Shown here one piece after another: positions 58,680 through 64,000 of a stretch of 64,000 bases of DNA. Origin of the DNA: Maylandia zebra (taxonomy: Eukaryota > Chordata > Actinopteri > Cichliformes > Cichlidae). The DNA lies in NCBI RefSeq assembly GCF_041146795.1, contig NC_135176.1:13016286-13080285 (forward strand), given 5' to 3'. Position 1 is the first letter of the stretch, and every line of letters begins with the position of its first letter. Under the pieces are notes generated by a model, which saw only the letters and a program-made list of their open reading frames with translations, was not told the origin of the DNA and did not search any database. Made by a program: the position numbers and the translations under genes.

Positions 58680-61600
58680 GTTTCACAAACAGCTAAAGTT
58701 ACTTCAGGTTGTTTGGTTTGAGCCAGGATCACTGTGAAAGTTTTCACCTTGTTTATTTTGTTCCAAATTCTGTCACAAACCTCAGTAAACTGTACAGGAC
58801 TGTGGCAGTGGTACACTTTTCTTGGACTTGAGCTTCTGTTTGTGCTCTTTGTGTATATGTGTGTGCCAACACGTTTGTGGGTGTGTGTTGAATTTTCTGT
58901 TGTCTAGTTTGTGGTTAATCTTAGCTGCTCTGCTTCTTTCAGGATGTGTCTTCTTTTGCTTTTCATTTGTTGCGACATCTCACATGTCCAGAGGTTAAAA
59001 AAAAAAAAATAAAAATAAAAAGAACTGCACACAGGACAATGTGACGGCTTCACTCGAGAGCAGACAGCATTTACCCCTGCTGGCTTAAATTAAGGCAGTT
59101 CACTAGAAAACCCTTAATCCATTAGCCCTTACTGAAATGATGCTCACATGTTTAAAGTGGAAAAAAAAGTGTTGTTGCTAGATTATCTGCATTTGGAGAT
59201 TTCAACATAGGGCCAGTCCGAGCACAAATGACAAGATATCGCAGCAGGAGTGGATCAGAGAGAACTGTTCTGCTAACTTTTCCAATGATGTTGCTGCTTT
59301 AAGGACTGTAGTGTAAAACATTTTACTTATTGGTAGCTTAAATGGATGCCAGCAGACAAGGGCAGAATTGATCAACCTGGCAATGACTAAAGAAGGTGGC
59401 ACCAAATGACAGTTAACTCATGGGTCAGCATCATGTTTTTGAATTAACTATGCACAGTTATTTAATATGTTGCCCTTAATTATGTAATACTTGATACTTA
59501 CCAAAACAATCATATATGATGGATTTGCATATCTGTGTACCAAAAGAGGGAAAAATTAGGAATTAAGGATTCGTTCTTTACAGTTCGGTGTGTTTGTGCA
59601 TTTTGTTTTGATAACGTGTGAGTTTGATCTCTCCTCGGTGTCCACACTGTCCCCATCATTTTCCCCTGTGAATTCATTAATTTGATAAGCTCCATCACGA
59701 GGAGTCATGAAGTAGTGACTAAGTAAAACTGTTGGGGTAATGGGTTAGACCGCCTGAGTGTTTAAAATATTGATGCTGTTTGTTGACAGTATACTGATAA
59801 CTTTTTGCAGGAGGAAGCTAATGGCGAAGCAAAGGAAGTTGATATTGCCTCACTGATATTTTTTCACCCCTAGGCTGGGTTCATATGGTCATAGAAAGCT
59901 TTTGGTCATGGAATTGGGAAATGGCAAATAAATATACTGGGAAACTTTAGAAAAGGCAAGACTGTGAATTTCTGAAGTACCTGGAAAATGCTAAATTAGG
60001 TTTCTATTGTAAAGTTATAGGGCATGACTTGAAAGACCAGTACCCAGGACATGGAGTGAAGACTATGTTGACTCATTTGGCGCTTTTAGAATGAGATAGC
60101 TAGCTAGCCATTCGATTGTAGATACGCTTTTGGTACCTCAAGAATATTAAGTCTCTTCTCCAGAACTGTCTCCCCCCCTTCCTGGTGTGACACCTGCTAG
60201 CAGATGCACCGTTTCCTCTTGCCCACCATGAAGCAAACCATTGTGAGGAATGTGTCCAGAAATGTACCCCAATTTGCAAAGGAACTGTGGATGCTAAAGG
60301 TGGCTAACAGCTAATTTAGCTCTCACTTGCTATCTTCTCTGAAGATCGTTCCATTACAAGGTGGGGTATTTTTTCCAACGCTCCTACAGTAACTGTTTGT
60401 TAATTATGACTACACAATGAATTATCGTGGTTTGGCACATTTTCTTTCTATAGACATTTTCCTGGTGTGTTGACCTTAAATGTTTATTTTTTTTATCCCT
60501 TGAAAGGCTACTTGAAGTCATCCTTGAAGCTCTTTTCTGAACCCAGTGATTTCTGTCATATTTGAGGGCTTCTTATTGAACAAAATGACTGGGTTTAAAT
60601 CAGAAGTTATAGTGAGGGTAGTCTCTGCCTAACTACCCTTAGAAAAACCCAGAAACTATTTTAATGGTCATAATGATATAGACTGAGGTGTCAAAACTCA
60701 TCATTATGGGTACTGGGGCGGTTGTCAAATGTTGTGTTTACGTGGGAAAAAGTTGAGACATATTAAGGTATCACTGTAATAGATTTAATCATTTTTATTT
60801 TCATTTTCAATGCAGATATTTTACACAACCATGCATTTCAGAGAATATGTGGTGATGAACATTTGCTTAAAAGTCAGGGAAGTTTTGCTGTATGAGCCTA
60901 GTCTGACTCAGCATTGTAATAGAGGACTATTCAATGCTACTCAATTTGCCCTTTCTCCCAAAAGTCTTCACATTGTTCTTCCATATAACTTTCAGATTCA
61001 GAGAAAGACAGTTGGTAGTTTTATTTATTTTTTTTATTATGATGCTAAACAGCCAAACCCATTTCTTGCTTACCTTACTTTCTTACTTACATGCACATCT
61101 TTTCCTCAAGCACACCCCACACATAATAATCTTAATCTTAAATTTAAATGTCATGTAAATTGATGCTTCTTTGGTATGGGAAATAAAATAAAAAACCCAT
61201 CAACAACATAGTGACATTTAAAAACTGGTGAGTCTTTTGGATTGTTCAGAGCGACCAAAGAGAGGACTGAATGTTTGTAGCTAAGCTAATGAGCAAGGTA
61301 CCGTCCATATAATGTTAAAATATTCTTCTGGTACTCTCTACACAATGTCTGTGTTTATGAGGGAAGAACCAGAACTTGGTGGTGCTGAAATCAGCTTCTG
61401 GGCGGGATCAGTGTGTGAAGCATCCACTCAGTTTATCTTCATTGAAATTTTGTGGGGATTCATTGAGATTTTCTACATTATATTTGTACACTTACCAGTA
61501 ACCTCTACATTAGAGTGCTTTACAGAACAAAAACAAGAAGAAGTAGTCATGTTAAGGATGATTAAAAGCAATGAATTCTAGGTTCTGTGTACATGCAGTG

Positions 61601-64000
61601 CTGAGATGCATAATTTAAGATTGTGAATGCCACGAGCTTGAATGCACTCAGAATGGCTCGACTCAAGTTAATGTCTGTTGTGTGTGATTCTGTTTGACAT
61701 GCTGTCCAAGGATATCCTGCAGGGAAACAGATTAAAATAGCTCTCCTATTTTTTTCTCAGGTCTCTCCAATGATTTGCTACTGTTCTTCAAAATACTGAC
61801 CAGCGTCACCATGACATCCTATTTAGTGCTCACAATAGGGTGTGCTACAAACCTGAGGCAGCTGACAGTGTAGGACAGGAAGAAAAAGCAGAGGACATAT
61901 AGGATGGTGGAGTTACCTCAAGGTATGCTTCAAAATGTGCTTGGTTTGAAATGAAGGTACTGTATAGGTATAGTAGAAAAGAAAATGTAGAAAACAGTGT
62001 TGGGGGTTGTTGGGAAGAGAAAGGGATCTTTCAGGCTCTGCATGCTTCACATTCTTAGCTGCTGATCTCTGTGGAAAATAATAACAGCCGTACTTGAAGG
62101 TCACACCACCACAGCCAGTGGTGGAGTCAGCCTCGTTACTGGCTACAAACTGGATGTTTATAAAGTTATAAAGTGCACTTGTCTTCTCTAATTATCTAAT
62201 TATAGCGGGATATTACAGTTAGAGATTACTTAAGTTATTTGGAATGATTTTGTTGTTGTGAAACTGTCAAGTACTAAAGGTGTCTGCTCAGTACACTGTG
62301 TGGTCGATGAGACAGGACTATTTCTTATAGATCTACAGTAGTTAAGCAATTTCATAGAATGTATGAAGTACCCATCACAAGTGTTTTCCTGAGGTCATAT
62401 TATTTTAGGGCTCCAAGGATATCTGGACATATTTTTTTCCCCTAGAAAATGTAAAAACTGAAAGCACCGTCACAGACTAAAGTTTAGGTGAAGGTGAAAG
62501 AATGTGACAGAGCACCTTTTTTTCCTGCGGTAATCAGCAAGAGGCTTAGGTCTGAAAAGACAGTATCAGGCAGTGATCACACACCATTTCACTAAACGGT
62601 TTAGAGTAATCCCTAAACAAACCAAAGGCCAACCAACGCATTAGTGTCTGTGAAAACCTCTGCTTGGCTGGTTGCAAATGTGGGACATATATCTCTTTAA
62701 GTATAATCCTGGGGTTTTTGGACAAATAGCTTCGATGTTCTACCTAAATCTTCCCTAAAAGATTTCCTGTATATTTTTTAATGTGGTTGATTTGATGTAT
62801 GTATTCGGGAAACTAAACACAAAACATCTGTAGCATCATCAGAGTTTCCTCCACATCAGAATGACACTAGAGAGGACAAATTTGAAGGGTAACACTTTGT
62901 ATGAATTATTATTTGTCGGCATTTTGCAAGCTGTAATCCTCCATAACCTTTCATCTACTTTTCTTACTTTCCCTGCTCCTTGTGTCTGCTGAGGTAATGT
63001 TTCGTAAATTAGTGCAGTGATGCAACATGTCATATCCTTTTTTTTTGGCTTCTCTTTACATTAAACAAAGCGATTGCAATGACTGTCATTTCATCTCATT
63101 AAGATGAACAAAACTAATTTAATCCAAATTGTGCTGCTGTCAGACTTGTCAAGTTTTAATTGTTATGTTCATATCACAGCCTAGCATAGAAGTGTGTGCA
63201 GTCACTTACAAAGAGTAAGATTAGGTCTTGCTCATGTAAAGCTGTTAGCCATGAATTTTATAAAATTGAACAGCTTGTTGTTTGGATGTTAAAGCTTGAG
63301 TAATCGACACAAGAAATGCTAAAATCCCATTCCGGCTTTATAGGTTTAATTTGACTATATGAACACAGACACACTCCTGCTGATTGCTTGTTCTTTAGGT
63401 GTTATTTATGCAGTGATTTTTTTTTTACATGCAGATCTATGGATTGAGTCAAATAAAAGTATCATGCTTTTAAAGACAGTGGGCTGAGATCAGTGGTCTG
63501 AACCGGCTCTTTTTTCTTTAGGACAACCCCTCTTAAAAGGACTAACGCTAATAAACGAACTCCTTATGTGCCTGCCACACCGCACGCCTGCTATCAGTGG
63601 TAAAATATGACCGTTTTACATTCCTTTTTCACTCTTCACCTCGCTCGTTTGACGAGCTCGTCTTTTTCTCTGTCTCTTTATGTTCTGTTTTCTCTTCCTT
63701 TTCTCTCTCTTCCTGTTTGACTTCTATCTGGTTTCTTCACAAATATGTTGTCTGGCTGTTTTGTCTCGCCTTTTGTCCCATTTCACCACGTGGTCGTTGC
63801 TGTAAACTAACCTCTGTTCTACTTCACCCTTTTTAATGCCAAATGGGAAAGCTGTGTATTTATTTAAACAAAGAGTTTAATGAAAATTTTAGTTGAATTC
63901 TTAAAACAATGGCAAAATTAAATGATGACTTGATATGGAGTAAGTAATACATCACTGTATCCTTGCTGCAATGTCTCTAATAATATACGCCATATGGACA
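58680..64000. other. No recognised gene
   Basis: AT-rich sequence without splice-supported coding frames that I recognise. One short stretch at 63523-63600, flanked by TTTCTTTAG and GTAAAA, is open in two frames and could be an exon, but neither translation resembles a family I know. The interval could be the first intron of the gene hinted at near 58.6 kb. Confidence 0.4.

Noticed and set aside
63523-63600. Coding exon between TTTCTTTAG and GTAAAA
   Set aside because: Open in two frames, neither resembling a known protein; insufficient to call an exon.
52991-64000. let-7 / miR-100 / miR-125b cluster, which lies near UBASH3B in mammals
   Set aside because: I looked for the mature sequences on reading through and did not see them; they would lie outside this window if conserved.
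1-64000. CRISPR arrays, operons or bacterial-type systems
   Set aside because: The window is clearly vertebrate nuclear DNA; the repeats are microsatellites and transposons without regular spacers.

Overview
This is vertebrate nuclear DNA. Short coding exons with GT/AG borders sit in long AT-rich introns, and remnants of Tc1-like and hAT DNA transposons, tRNA-derived SINEs, MITEs and microsatellites are common. The proteins and repeat types point to a ray-finned (teleost) fish, probably a percomorph. One SINE looks cichlid-like, but I cannot fix the species.

Layout. 1-13.1 kb has no gene I can support. It holds an eroded hAT end, a LINE fragment, an old retroviral-type LTR followed by a tRNA-Pro primer-binding site, two Tc1-like fragments, a tandem duplication, a large inverted repeat and a 662-bp element with terminal inverted repeats. 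13.27-15.45 kb (minus strand) is a three-exon gene for a Thy-1-like GPI-anchored immunoglobulin-superfamily protein. 18.6-19.95 kb (plus strand) is the THY1 gene itself. The two are divergent, share exon phases and have last coding exons of equal length, so they look like an inverted duplicate pair. 23.44-30.2 kb (plus) is a ten-exon junctional adhesion molecule gene, most like F11R/JAM-A, with a PDZ-binding C-terminus. 34.28-52.04 kb (plus) is a complete 14-exon UBASH3B (TULA-2/Sts-1) gene with a 12.6-kb first intron rich in repeats. 52-64 kb has no recognisable coding gene; a splice-donor-bearing stretch near 58.5-58.68 kb may be the 5' exon of a gene that continues beyond the window.

The genes do not form an operon or single pathway. 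Three encode cell-surface immunoglobulin-superfamily proteins and the fourth a cytosolic phosphatase that dampens tyrosine-kinase signalling. THY1 and UBASH3B both map to human 11q23-24, so part of this order looks like conserved synteny.

I reconstructed exon borders by eye from reading phase and splice signals; all four coding sequences close without frameshift. The most interesting observation is the divergent Thy-1-like paralogue. I found no evidence of an entirely new kind of biological system.
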